Origin: Chlamydiales bacterium
Lineage (GTDB): Bacteria > Chlamydiota > Chlamydiia > Chlamydiales > JAAKFR01
Direction: 5' to 3'
DNA: 64,000 nucleotides
Assembly: GCA_022601535.1 (NCBI GenBank)
Contig: JAJACK010000002.1
Span: 143,714-207,713, forward strand
In this document: positions 27,822-36,744 of the stretch, in pieces
How the letters are laid out: each line of letters opens with the position of its first letter
Position numbering within the stretch: position 1 is the stretch's first letter
The notes under the pieces: model-generated
What the model was told of the DNA's origin: nothing
The model's database searches: none
What the model saw: the letters and a program-made list of their open reading frames with translations, nothing else
Translations under genes and position numbers: made by a program

Positions 27822-28697
27822 CTAACCCTCCTCGGTTTTTACGGTACCCATAAATAATTCTTTTTGATAAGAACGCTCTAGAGAAGAAGAGAAGAGGCGG
27901 TAAAAAGCGTCGGGGCCTGGCCTCCCTTCCCGCACATGGATTAGCCAATCCATCATTCCATCTGAGACTCCAGCTGTCACTGCCATGCATAGCATTTCAG
28001 TTGTTACTTTTTCTCCCTCAGAAAGGATAGATGCAAGCTCTTCTTCATCAAAATCATTTCGATTTTCAAAAAGACACTTAACAAAAGGATGTGCCTTCTC
28101 AAGACAATGATGGATCTTAACACCCTTACATTGAAGTTGTAGTGCGGCAGAAAGTGGTAAAGATCCTCTTTTATCATAAAGAGCTGCCAAACATCTCTCT
28201 GGAATATCACGATCAATTGCAATGTTGATGACTGCTGCTGAAATAGTTTCAGATTCTCTAATAAACCCGCAAATCTTCTCAATTGAATCAGGACTCTCTT
28301 CTAGATGGAGCCTCGAAAAAAAATAGGTAAAAGGGCGCTCATCCATCGAAAGGTTTTCGAAACCTCCGACTGGAAAAACATTCAAAGAAAAAAGACATTT
28401 GATAATTAAGTAGGCATCAGGAGAAACATCTAACATATCGAAGGTGCGTGGGCTCACTTTAGCGCCACTTTCAACGAGGTTGAGAAATGTTTGATAGGTT
28501 AATGGAATTTGACATTCGACTAAAACAAACTCTAGAATATCTTGTGGAATTAAGAAAGAGTACCCCCGACGAAGCATAGCATCAATCTCTTCAGAGGAGG
28601 TGTCTTCATTAACCCATCCTTCTAAAAGATAACTATTATCTGGTGATACTGAAAGCGTTCCAAATGAACCTGTAACTGAAGCAAGACTTGGATCCAT
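27822..28697 (-). CDS. Novel helical protein, paralog A of a tandem pair
   Basis: A 291-residue acidic protein without signal peptide or membrane segment. It shares blocks with the next gene upstream: GYSFLIPQDILEFVL with the related GYQISINTLKEVL, IPLTYQTFLNLVESGAKV with IPISYSLFIRLVEGGSEI, INIAIDRDIPERC with INIALRKRVPNEC, and near the end HPFVKCLF, EGEKVTTEMLCMAVTAGVSD and GRPGPDAF. It looks like a helical-repeat protein. No known family was recognised. It abuts ychF (stop and start adjacent). A promoter with -10 nine bases before ATG predicts a nearly leaderless mRNA. Confidence 0.7.
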   Translation of the reverse strand: MDPSLASVTGSFGTLSVSPDNSYLLEGWVNEDTSSEEIDAMLRRGYSFLIPQDILEFVLVECQIPLTYQTFLNLVESGAKVSPRTFDMLDVSPDAYLIIKCLFSLNVFPVGGFENLSMDERPFTYFFSRLHLEESPDSIEKICGFIRESETISAAVINIAIDRDIPERCLAALYDKRGSLPLSAALQLQCKGVKIHHCLEKAHPFVKCLFENRNDFDEEELASILSEGEKVTTEMLCMAVTAGVSDGMMDWLIHVREGRPGPDAFYRLFSSSLERSYQKELFMGTVKTEEG

Positions 28698-28706
28698 AGG
28701 GAGAGG

Positions 28707-28736
28707 ATTTTAATCTGAATTCATAGATTTTATCAA
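28707..28736 (-). promoter_or_regulatory. Candidate promoter of paralog A
   Basis: Minus strand TTGATA (28731-28736), 18-bp spacer, TAAAAT (28707-28712); the ATG at 28697 is 9 nt from the -10 and lacks a Shine-Dalgarno. Confidence 0.5.
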
Positions 28737-28744
28737 GAAAGTTT

Positions 28745-29761
28745 CTAGGAGGGGTTGTATAGCAATTCTGATATTATCACTTCTTGGCCTGGACGATTTC
28801 CATAATGATACAGCTGATCTAACGCATCCCACCCCGGGAGACCATTTCGATCATAGATTAAAAACTCTATGACACGATCTGAAACTCCGATGCTAATGGC
28901 CATCATTATCATCTCTGATGTCGCTTCCTCTCCTTCGGGTAGTTTTTCCATAAGAGTCTCTTCATCTATGACACCTAAAGAGTCAAAAATATAATCTATA
29001 AAGGGATGAAATTCATCTTGAGGCAAGGAAGGGTCCTCTTCATCTAAACACAACAGCAGGTCGTAAGAAGGGCATTTTACAGGTAGCCTACCCTCGATGT
29101 ATCCAATACATTCATTTGGCACTCTTTTACGCAAGGCAATATTTATCGCCTCAGGTGAGGAAATTTCTGGAACTCTATCAACAAGTTTTTTGAATAGTGT
29201 AATAAATATAGCAGATGGATCGAAATATTGAGAAAGATTAAAAAGAAAGCCAACGAGCGTTTCTTCGCTTATATCTCCTCTTCTTATACGGAGTAAATGG
29301 GCAAGAAGTTTGTCCAATTCACTATTGCAGCCTGCATACTTTATTTGTTCATCCACTGAAACAGGAAACCCCTCCAATTGACAGAGCTCTTTAAATGTCT
29401 TAAAAGAACATCTTAGTGTAAGAGCGTGCTCAATCCGATCTGGATAAATCTCTTTCCCATCCATTAGATACTCTATAATTGAATCAATTTCTTGATTTAC
29501 AGAAAGATATCTCAACATTGGATAGATAGAGGGATCTATTTCAGACCCCCCTTCAACTAACCTTATAAATAAGGAATAAGAGATTGGAATTTGAGCCCTA
29601 AGAACCTCTTTTAACGTATTTATTGAAATCTGGTATCCACGATCCAGTTTCATAAGAAGGTCCCCCTCTAATCTGCACTCCCCTAAAAAATCTTCTACAA
29701 GTGGTACAGGTTGAGGTAAAGAGAGCTGATGCAAAGGTAAATTAGCTGAAATAGAAGACAT
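28745..29761 (-). CDS. Novel helical protein, paralog B of a tandem pair
   Basis: A 338-residue protein if started at ATG 29761; an earlier ATG at 29770 would add three residues but would overlap the predicted -10 hexamer. It shares several blocks with paralog A (see that entry) and is longer by an internal segment (about residues 95-190). It has no signal peptide or membrane segment, with repeated 30-40 residue helical units. Placed between paralog A and sctU, divergent from the type III secretion operon. Function unknown; a cytosolic regulator or a secreted effector are both conceivable. Confidence 0.7.
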   Translation of the reverse strand: MSSISANLPLHQLSLPQPVPLVEDFLGECRLEGDLLMKLDRGYQISINTLKEVLRAQIPISYSLFIRLVEGGSEIDPSIYPMLRYLSVNQEIDSIIEYLMDGKEIYPDRIEHALTLRCSFKTFKELCQLEGFPVSVDEQIKYAGCNSELDKLLAHLLRIRRGDISEETLVGFLFNLSQYFDPSAIFITLFKKLVDRVPEISSPEAINIALRKRVPNECIGYIEGRLPVKCPSYDLLLCLDEEDPSLPQDEFHPFIDYIFDSLGVIDEETLMEKLPEGEEATSEMIMMAISIGVSDRVIEFLIYDRNGLPGWDALDQLYHYGNRPGQEVIISELLYNPS

Positions 29762-29768
29762 ACAAAAC

Positions 29769-29798
29769 ATTATGCATGATAGACTTGTGATTTTTCAA
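29769..29798 (-). promoter_or_regulatory. Candidate promoter of paralog B
   Basis: Minus strand TTGAAA (29793-29798), 18-bp spacer, CATAAT (29769-29774), then exactly 7 nt to ATG 29761. Confidence 0.5.
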
Positions 29799-29827
29799 GA
29801 AAATTCACCTCTACTCACGCTATTTTT

Positions 29828-29856
29828 TTGCGTAACTTCCTAAAATAAGTTATAGT
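29828..29856 (+). promoter_or_regulatory. Candidate promoter of the sctU-sctV-copN operon
   Basis: TTGCGT (29828-29833), exact 17-bp spacer, TATAGT (29851-29856). The ATG of sctU at 29865 is 8 nt after the -10, and the intervening bases contain no Shine-Dalgarno, so the mRNA may start at or next to the AUG. Confidence 0.55.
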
Positions 29857-29864
29857 CACCTCCT

Positions 29865-30917
29865 ATGTCAGAGAAGACCGAAAAGGCAACCCCGAAAAAA
29901 TTGAAAGATGCCCGTAAAAAGGGGCAGGTTGCTAAGTCACAAGATTTTCCCTCAGCCCTCACCTTTATCACGGGGCTGGCCATCACGCTCGCTTTGGCTG
30001 GATATCTCAAAAACCAATTGGGAGGCTTTTTACTTCAGGTTTTTACAGTCGCTCCAAGCATAGATGTTGCCGAAACAGGGGGCTATTTTATCAATCAAAT
30101 GCTCTGGGTGATTTTAAGAGCCTCTCTCCCGATCGCTGTTGCTGTGATGATTGTGGGAGGGATTGTCACTTTCCTCACCGTCGGCCCCACGTTTGCTGTT
30201 GAGGTATTTAAGCCTGATATTAAAAAATTTAATATCGTTCAAAACTTGAAGCAGAAGTTTAAGATGAAAACATTCATCGAGCTTGTGAAATCGGTTCTTA
30301 AAATTGCAGGTGCTGCTTTTTTGATCTATCGTATTATCATGCACCACCTTGGAGATATCACAGCCGCTGTTGGTATTCCAACGACTGTCACAGCCCTTCT
30401 GTTCAAGTCTATCCTCCTTCAAATTGCAATTACAATTGGAGTCTACTTTTCACTGATTGCTGTCGCTGATCTGGTCTATCAACGGATGAATTTTGCCAAA
30501 GAGATGAAGATGGAGAAATTCGAGGTGAAGCAAGAGTATAAAGATACAGAGGGAAATCCTGAAATTAAAGGAAAAAGAAAGCAGATTGCCCAAGAGATCG
30601 CCTATGACGAGGGCACAGCGCAGATCAAGCGAGCTAAAACGGTGGTGACCAACCCTCACGATGTCGCTGTCGCTGTCGGTTATGAGCCTGAAAATTATAA
30701 AGCTCCTTGGATTGTTGCAATGGGACAAAACAAACAGGCTGAAATGATTATTGCTGCTGCAGAGAAATATGGAATCCCTATAATGAGAAACATTCCTCTG
30801 GCACATGAGTTGCTAGAAGATGGTGAGGTAAATAAATTTATCCCTGAATCAACGTATGATGCGATTGGTGAGATCTTGCTCTACCTCGCATCGCTAAACC
30901 CTGAAGAGGAAATTTAA
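29865..30917 (+). CDS. sctU: Type III secretion export apparatus switch protein SctU (YscU/CdsU)
   Basis: A 350-residue protein with N-terminal EKTEKATPKKLKDARKKGQVAKS, four membrane segments (about 30-205) and a cytosolic domain. The autocleavage site is not NPTH but NPHD (N263, P264, H265, D266); the rest of the domain (KYGIPIMRNIPLAHEL) is typical. In characterised homologs cleavage between N and P switches substrate class. My memory is that chlamydial SctU proteins also have an NPxD form, so this may be lineage-wide. It starts the operon sctU-sctV-copN-chaperone-malQ. Confidence 0.93.
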   Translation: MSEKTEKATPKKLKDARKKGQVAKSQDFPSALTFITGLAITLALAGYLKNQLGGFLLQVFTVAPSIDVAETGGYFINQMLWVILRASLPIAVAVMIVGGIVTFLTVGPTFAVEVFKPDIKKFNIVQNLKQKFKMKTFIELVKSVLKIAGAAFLIYRIIMHHLGDITAAVGIPTTVTALLFKSILLQIAITIGVYFSLIAVADLVYQRMNFAKEMKMEKFEVKQEYKDTEGNPEIKGKRKQIAQEIAYDEGTAQIKRAKTVVTNPHDVAVAVGYEPENYKAPWIVAMGQNKQAEMIIAAAEKYGIPIMRNIPLAHELLEDGEVNKFIPESTYDAIGEILLYLASLNPEEEI

Positions 30918-30920
30918 GTA

Positions 30921-33041
30921 GTGGCTGGCAAACGGGGCGGTTTTTTTAGCACAAGCAATGCGCTCAAGATCATGAATCAGTCGAGCGACTTCATCCTGGC
31001 ATTTTGGATTATCTGTGTCATTGTCATCATCGTCCTTCCTGTTCCTCCTCCAGTTATCGACCTTCTTCTTACATTCAATTTAACGGCAGCTGTCGGAATT
31101 TTGATGGTTGCTCTCTATATTCCAAGCGCCATTCATCTCTCGATGTTCCCGGCAATGCTCCTTGTGACTACGATTTTCCGCCTTGGAGTAAATATTGCTA
31201 CAACCCGCCAAGTGCTTCTCCACGCCTATGCTGGGGAGATTATTCATGCGTTTGGTGAATTTGTTGTCGGTGGAAACTATGTTGTCGGTTTTGTCATCTT
31301 TTTAATCATCACAATTGTCCAGTTTATTGTGGTGACCAAAGGAGCTGAGCGGGTGGCTGAAGTTGCGGCAAGATTCCGCTTAGATGCGATGCCAGGAAAA
31401 CAGATGTCCATCGATGCCGATATGCGTGCCGGTGTGATCGATGCAAATGTCGCTCGAGAAAAACGTGCTCTTATCCAAAAAGAGAGTGAACTCTATGGAG
31501 CAATGGACGGGGCGATGAAATTCGTCAAGGGAGATGTGATTGCAGGAATCGTGATTGCATTTATCAACATTGTTGGAGGATTAATCATTGGGGTAATGAT
31601 CCATAAAATGACGATTGGACAAGCAGCACGGGTCTACACTCTTCTCTCGATTGGGGATGGTCTTGTCACACAAATCCCCTCTCTTATCATCTCTCTAACA
31701 GCGGGTCTTGTCACCACGCGTGTTTCAAGTGACGACAAAAACTCCAATATTGGTCGAGAAATTTCAAACCAGATCTTAAGGGAACCTCGAGCCCTTTTCT
31801 TGGCAGCTCTTTGTACATTTGGACTTGGCCTTTTTAAAGGATTTCCGATCTGGACCTTCACATTTTTAGCTCTTCTTTTAGCTGGAAGTGGTTTTGTGGT
31901 CTTGAGAAAAAAGCAAAGAGCTCAATTGCGTGCAACAACAGGGGGTGGCACGATTGAAACCGACGTCGAAGGACACTCCGTAGTTGGAGGAACAACCGAA
32001 GAGTACGCTCTTACCCTCCCGGTGATCTTAGAACTCGGCTCTTCTCTTTCGGTGATTGCAACAAAAGCCCCTAAAGGAGAGGAGCGGCTAGTCGAAGAAC
32101 TCATTCCTAAGATGCGGCAGGCTCTCTATCAAGATTTAGGAATTCGTTATCCTGGTGTCCACGTGAGAACAGACTCCCCTACACTTGGGGCTGAAGAGTA
32201 TGCCATTTTCCTCAATGAAGTTCCGGTAATTCGAGGAAAAATCCCTTCAAGACACCTACTGACAAATGAAACAGAAGAGAATCTCCGCCGCTATAACCTT
32301 CCCTTTACAAGCTATAAAAATGCCTCAGGTCTTCCTGCTCTTTGGGTCGATATCAAATACATGCCTGTCATGTCCCGTGCAGGAATTAAATTTTGGAAAC
32401 CTCTTGAAGTGGTGATCCTTCACCTCTCTTACTTCTTTAGAATCAATGGACAAGAATTTGTTGGTGTGCAAGAAGTGCGGGCGATGCTCTCCTTTATGGA
32501 AAGCTCATTCCCCGATCTGATCAAAGAGGTAACCCGCCTCGTCCCACTGCAAAAATTAACAGAGATTTTCCGACGCTTAATTCAAGAGCAAATTTCGATC
32601 AAAGATCTTCGTACAATCATGGAGTCGTTGAGCGAATGGGCTCAAACAGAAAAAGACACCGTTCTTTTAACCGAATATATCCGCTCCTCCCTGAAGCGGT
32701 ATATTACCAACAAATATTCTCAAGGGCAGTCGAACATCTCGGTCTATCTTCTCGATCCTGAAATTGAAGAACTTGTTCGAGGGGCGATCAAACAGACATC
32801 GGCAGGTTCTTACCTTGCACTAGACCCCGACTCTGTCAATACAATCTTGAAATCAATGCGAAATGTCATCACTCCCACACCGCCGGGAGGACAGCCTCCT
32901 GTGCTTTTAACTGCGATCGATGTACGCCGTTTTTGTAGAAAATTAATTGAAACAGAATTTCCCGATATTGCTGTTATCTCTTACCAAGAAGTTCTGCCTG
33001 AAGTGAGAATCCAGCCACTTGGAAGGATTCAACTCACTTAA
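30921..33041 (+). CDS. sctV: Type III secretion export gate SctV (LcrD/CdsV)
   Basis: A 706-residue FlhA/LcrD family protein: about eight membrane segments in residues 1-335, the conserved FHIPEP-type segment (VEVAARFRLDAMPGKQMSIDADMRAG), and a cytosolic nonameric-ring domain. It forms the export gate of the injectisome. GTG start at 30921, 3 bp after sctU. The second FlhA-type gene at 56147 is the flagellar-type paralog; this longer one belongs to the injectisome by context. Confidence 0.95.
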   Translation: MAGKRGGFFSTSNALKIMNQSSDFILAFWIICVIVIIVLPVPPPVIDLLLTFNLTAAVGILMVALYIPSAIHLSMFPAMLLVTTIFRLGVNIATTRQVLLHAYAGEIIHAFGEFVVGGNYVVGFVIFLIITIVQFIVVTKGAERVAEVAARFRLDAMPGKQMSIDADMRAGVIDANVAREKRALIQKESELYGAMDGAMKFVKGDVIAGIVIAFINIVGGLIIGVMIHKMTIGQAARVYTLLSIGDGLVTQIPSLIISLTAGLVTTRVSSDDKNSNIGREISNQILREPRALFLAALCTFGLGLFKGFPIWTFTFLALLLAGSGFVVLRKKQRAQLRATTGGGTIETDVEGHSVVGGTTEEYALTLPVILELGSSLSVIATKAPKGEERLVEELIPKMRQALYQDLGIRYPGVHVRTDSPTLGAEEYAIFLNEVPVIRGKIPSRHLLTNETEENLRRYNLPFTSYKNASGLPALWVDIKYMPVMSRAGIKFWKPLEVVILHLSYFFRINGQEFVGVQEVRAMLSFMESSFPDLIKEVTRLVPLQKLTEIFRRLIQEQISIKDLRTIMESLSEWAQTEKDTVLLTEYIRSSLKRYITNKYSQGQSNISVYLLDPEIEELVRGAIKQTSAGSYLALDPDSVNTILKSMRNVITPTPPGGQPPVLLTAIDVRRFCRKLIETEFPDIAVISYQEVLPEVRIQPLGRIQLT

Positions 33042-33058
33042 AACGATGAGGGAGGGGG

Positions 33059-34192
33059 ATGTCACAGCCGATTCCGATCAATTTAGCTTCACTTGAGATG
33101 AAGGCAGGCCTTGCAGAGACCAAGGAAGAAATTGCACAACAAGTGACTTCTGAAGATCGCTTTCAAGCTGATGCTGAAGAGGCTTACAATGCGATGGCAG
33201 CAGCCAGAAGCTCGCAAAAAAATGAGCGATTTAAAACACTCAATCAAAGAATAATCAAACCGGAAGGGAAAGATGATGATCAAGAGGTTGAAAAAGTTGA
33301 AGCTGCAGGAGAGAAAAAAGAGGAAGATCTTGCCCAGAGCTTCCAAAAGAAAAATTCCGAGCTCTCGCTAGGTAAACTCAACGCTTTAAAAGAAAAACTC
33401 CACAACGATTCAACAGAAGAAGAGATCTATACGGCTGTCTTAAAAACCTTTGAAGACCCAACTCTTGCTGATGAAGCATTTGAATTCCTAGAGCGAGCTT
33501 CAACAGGAGAGCTCAAAGAAAAAGTTTCTGCTGTCCACACACTACTCAAGCAAGAAAAAGGGCGAGAGATCATTGCTGGTCGCAATATCGATGGCGTTGC
33601 AAAAGATTATGCAACCTCCTTAGGCTCTTCTGCAACTTCTTTGCGCAATCTCTACCGTGATGTGACAGGTGATCCCAAAGGGCACGAAGCGTTATTTGAA
33701 GAGCTTGCCTCTAAATATCCGTTTGACGAGCTAAAGGATGTTGTCGCCTTCCTTCTCAAAGGGATGGGGTACGATATGAAATCAAAAGGGCCTTCCATTC
33801 AAACACCTGAGCTTATGCGCCTCATGGAAGAGGTTCGGAACCTTCAATCAATCCTTTGGGTCTACCTCTTTTTTAAAGGGCGATCTGAGAGCATTAAAAC
33901 CCGATTTGAAAGAGAAGAGCTCGATTACCCAGAGACACTCAACTTTGAAATATTAGCTAAAACATTTATGAAAATCGTAAAAGAGCGCTACCCTTCAGCG
34001 ATGAAAATCCTCAAAGAAACGAGTACCCTGGGTCTTGTCTATGATGAAGAGAAAGCGATTATCTTATCCCAATTTCGAGATGCAATCCGTGGAATTTCTC
34101 CTCGAGCCTATAAATCAGATAAGCACCGGCAAGATTTACTTCTCGCTTTGATTGAAACATTAGAGCAACTTGAAGAGGAGGAGGAAGAGTAG
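33059..34192 (+). CDS. copN: Type III secretion gatekeeper CopN (SctW/YopN-TyeA family)
   Basis: A 377-residue acidic, helical protein located exactly where chlamydial copN lies, between sctV and the chaperone gene. The N-terminal ~70 residues are polar and unstructured, as for a secretion signal, and residues 100-370 form YopN/TyeA-like helical repeats. In characterised systems it plugs secretion until host contact and is itself secreted. GGAGGGGG lies immediately before ATG 33059. Confidence 0.88.
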   Translation: MSQPIPINLASLEMKAGLAETKEEIAQQVTSEDRFQADAEEAYNAMAAARSSQKNERFKTLNQRIIKPEGKDDDQEVEKVEAAGEKKEEDLAQSFQKKNSELSLGKLNALKEKLHNDSTEEEIYTAVLKTFEDPTLADEAFEFLERASTGELKEKVSAVHTLLKQEKGREIIAGRNIDGVAKDYATSLGSSATSLRNLYRDVTGDPKGHEALFEELASKYPFDELKDVVAFLLKGMGYDMKSKGPSIQTPELMRLMEEVRNLQSILWVYLFFKGRSESIKTRFEREELDYPETLNFEILAKTFMKIVKERYPSAMKILKETSTLGLVYDEEKAIILSQFRDAIRGISPRAYKSDKHRQDLLLALIETLEQLEEEEEE

Positions 34193-34651
34193 ATGAAGGT
34201 TTATGAAGACTTGATCCAAGATCTCGGTAAAGAGATGGGAATTTCACTTAAAAGCTCATCCAAGCAGAGTTGTTGTCTTAACATCAAAGAAGGACAATTC
34301 GATGTATACATCGACTTAGATCACACAGGAGAGCAAATCCTTCTCGGTGCCTACCTCGGAGATGTTCCACCAGGGTCGTACCGCACCCAAATTTTTGAGG
34401 CCGCACTAAAAGCAAATGGCGTTGCAACTTCCCCTCGAGGAACACTTGCTTTTAGCGAGAAAAAAAATAAGCTCGTTCTCTTTCAAACTTTTCCAATCAC
34501 CCACCTCAACCCTCAAAAGCTACACGCCTATCTAAACCTCTTTTTGACACATGCAAAAGTGTGGGTTGCTTCACTTGAAAGTCAAATTGTCCCAGAGATT
34601 GAGACAGAACAATCACAACCAAAAAGTAGCGGAATGCTCGGGATGCAATAG
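34193..34651 (+). CDS. scc1: Type III secretion chaperone of the CesT/SycE family (Scc1-like)
   Basis: A 152-residue protein with the class I chaperone fold pattern: an N-terminal helix, a beta-region QFDVYIDLDHTGEQILLGAYLG, and a terminal helix. It starts right after the copN stop. In Chlamydia the equivalent gene encodes Scc1, which with Scc4 binds CopN. The assignment uses position and size as well as sequence pattern. The next gene, malQ, begins directly after the stop. Confidence 0.85.
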   Translation: MKVYEDLIQDLGKEMGISLKSSSKQSCCLNIKEGQFDVYIDLDHTGEQILLGAYLGDVPPGSYRTQIFEAALKANGVATSPRGTLAFSEKKNKLVLFQTFPITHLNPQKLHAYLNLFLTHAKVWVASLESQIVPEIETEQSQPKSSGMLGMQ

Positions 34652-36223
34652 ATGTTTGACCAAACAGTTGCCAAAAGTCAATGGGAGCAGATCGGAGCTT
34701 TTCACCACCATGGAATTTGTCTTCCCCTCTTCTCCATCCATTCACAAAATAGCTCAGGCATTGGAGAATTTTTTGACCTCATTCCCTTGATCAAATGGTG
34801 CCAAACCATTGGCTTTGATGTGATCCAACTCCTTCCCCTCAATGACACAGGGCTTGGTACAAGCCCCTATGATGCAATCTCGGCCTTTGCTCTAAATCCG
34901 ATCCATCTTTCAATGAGCGCCCTTCCTGAGCTCGATCGTATTGTCAATGCAAAAGACAAGCTTAAAAAAATCGCCTACTGGTGTAGCACGCCAAGGGTAA
35001 AACACCACATTGTTCGAGAGCTTAAAGGCGTCTTTTTCAAAGAGTATGTTCCAACTGTCGCTCCTGTAATCACATCCCTTCCCGCCTACAAAAAATTCAC
35101 CGAGGAGAACCACGACTGGCTTGAGCCGTTCGCTCTTTTTAAAGCTTTGAAAGAGAACCAATATTGGCAACATTGGCAAGAGTGGCCACAAGAGCTTAAA
35201 AAGCCGAACGAAGGAGAGTATGACCAGCTTCTTAAAACGCATAAACACTCTATTGAATTTCATCAAATCATTCAATATCTATGCTTTGCACAGCTCAAGC
35301 AAGTAAAAGAGATTGCAAGTGAGCACAACGTGTTTCTAAAAGGAGATATTCCCATCCTCATTAGTCGAGATAGCGCTGATGTGTGGCACAATCGACACCT
35401 CTTCAACCTTGATCTTTCAGCTGGTGCTCCTCCAGACATGTATTCACGTGACGGGCAAAATTGGGGATTCCCCCTCTATCATTGGGAGATTTTAGAGAGA
35501 AGTGGTTACACCTTTTGGAAACGACGACTTGAAGTTGCCTCTACGCTTTATAATATCTACCGAATCGATCATGTTGTCGGCTTCTTCCGCCTTTGGGGAA
35601 TCCCTTCAGGGGCTCTTCCTACTGAAGGGACCTTTTTTCCTCCTGGAAAAGAAGAGTGGATCCCCCACGGAAAGAAAATCATGGAGATGATGCTTCATGC
35701 CTCACAAATGCTCCCCATTGGTGAAGATCTTGGCCTTGTCCCAGTTGAAGTGAAAAAGACCCTTTATAATCTTGGAATTTGTGGAACAAAAGCGATGCGC
35801 TGGGAAAGAGATTACAACGAAGGAGGCACTTTCTTTCCCCTTTCAACCTATGAGCCCACTTCGATGACAACTGTATCCACACACGACACAGACACCCTAC
35901 AACTCTGGTGGAAACACTTTCCCAAAGAAGCCAAGCTCTATTCTGAATTCAAAAGTTGGGATTACAAGCCCTTCCTCACACTTGAGAGACAAAAAGAGAT
36001 TCTATATGATGCTCACCACTCAGGAAGCCTCTTTCACATCAATTTACTCCAAGAGTACCTTGCACTTTTTCCCGAACTTGTTTCTAATCATCCTACAGAG
36101 GAAAGAATCAATATTCCTGGCAAAATTCTCGACACTAACTGGACCTATCGATTCATCCCAAGCGTTGAACAGATTTCAGGTAATGAGCAACTTACACACA
36201 TGATGAAGGAGATCATATGTTAA
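34652..36223 (+). CDS. malQ: 4-alpha-glucanotransferase
   Basis: A 523-residue GH77 enzyme: SQNSSGIGEFFDLIPLIKWCQTIGFDVIQLLPLND near the N-terminus, YRIDHVVGFFRLWGIPSG with the nucleophile aspartate, PIGEDLGLVP with the acid/base glutamate, and STHDTDTLQLWW with the third acidic residue. It disproportionates maltodextrins in glycogen turnover. Its attachment to the type III operon is conserved across chlamydiae. It overlaps the next gene by 7 bp. Confidence 0.95.
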   Translation: MFDQTVAKSQWEQIGAFHHHGICLPLFSIHSQNSSGIGEFFDLIPLIKWCQTIGFDVIQLLPLNDTGLGTSPYDAISAFALNPIHLSMSALPELDRIVNAKDKLKKIAYWCSTPRVKHHIVRELKGVFFKEYVPTVAPVITSLPAYKKFTEENHDWLEPFALFKALKENQYWQHWQEWPQELKKPNEGEYDQLLKTHKHSIEFHQIIQYLCFAQLKQVKEIASEHNVFLKGDIPILISRDSADVWHNRHLFNLDLSAGAPPDMYSRDGQNWGFPLYHWEILERSGYTFWKRRLEVASTLYNIYRIDHVVGFFRLWGIPSGALPTEGTFFPPGKEEWIPHGKKIMEMMLHASQMLPIGEDLGLVPVEVKKTLYNLGICGTKAMRWERDYNEGGTFFPLSTYEPTSMTTVSTHDTDTLQLWWKHFPKEAKLYSEFKSWDYKPFLTLERQKEILYDAHHSGSLFHINLLQEYLALFPELVSNHPTEERINIPGKILDTNWTYRFIPSVEQISGNEQLTHMMKEIIC

Positions 36224-36738
36224 ATAAACAACAAAAAGAAGACCAAATTAAAGCAGAGATCAGTCTTCATATCTTACGCGCTTTACTTCCCATTGATGAG
36301 AAATCTAGAAGTGAGATAGAAACATGCTCCAAAGCTTTGCGTCAATTGATGGAAGAGAAAATCCCTGCTGAGAAAAAAGGAGAAGCACTCAACACACTCC
36401 TCGCTCCCCTCAACCTCACCTTTAAATTTCTCACAGATGAAATAGCCAAAGAGTACATTATGAATAATCCCAATGTTCACCAAGTGACGAAACTCTCGGC
36501 AGAATTTCTCTCTTGGGCCTCCTTAAATGGCAATTTTAAAGACTTTGGCCTAGATAAACTTGTCCACTCTATCTTTGCAGAAGTGAACAAGCCCAAAACA
36601 TCTGCAACAGATGCTCTTGTAACTATCCAACAAGCGCTTGGAGCTGCAATGCTCCTTCTTAAATTTAGAAAAGAAGGGCCAATTCCACAACCGCAAAATA
36701 CATTTGTTGAACGAAAGAAAAAAGAAGTGGATCAATAG
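36217..36738 (+). CDS. Hypothetical helical protein downstream of malQ
   Basis: A 173-residue, soluble, mostly helical protein with a charged N-terminus and a short basic C-terminal tail. A good Shine-Dalgarno (AAGGAG) precedes ATG 36217, within malQ, so it belongs to the malQ/type III operon. It is not recognised. Its position after the type III genes makes a secretion chaperone or accessory factor possible but nothing in the sequence proves it. Confidence 0.6.
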   Translation: MLNKQQKEDQIKAEISLHILRALLPIDEKSRSEIETCSKALRQLMEEKIPAEKKGEALNTLLAPLNLTFKFLTDEIAKEYIMNNPNVHQVTKLSAEFLSWASLNGNFKDFGLDKLVHSIFAEVNKPKTSATDALVTIQQALGAAMLLLKFRKEGPIPQPQNTFVERKKKEVDQ

Positions 36739-36744
36739 CGGCAG

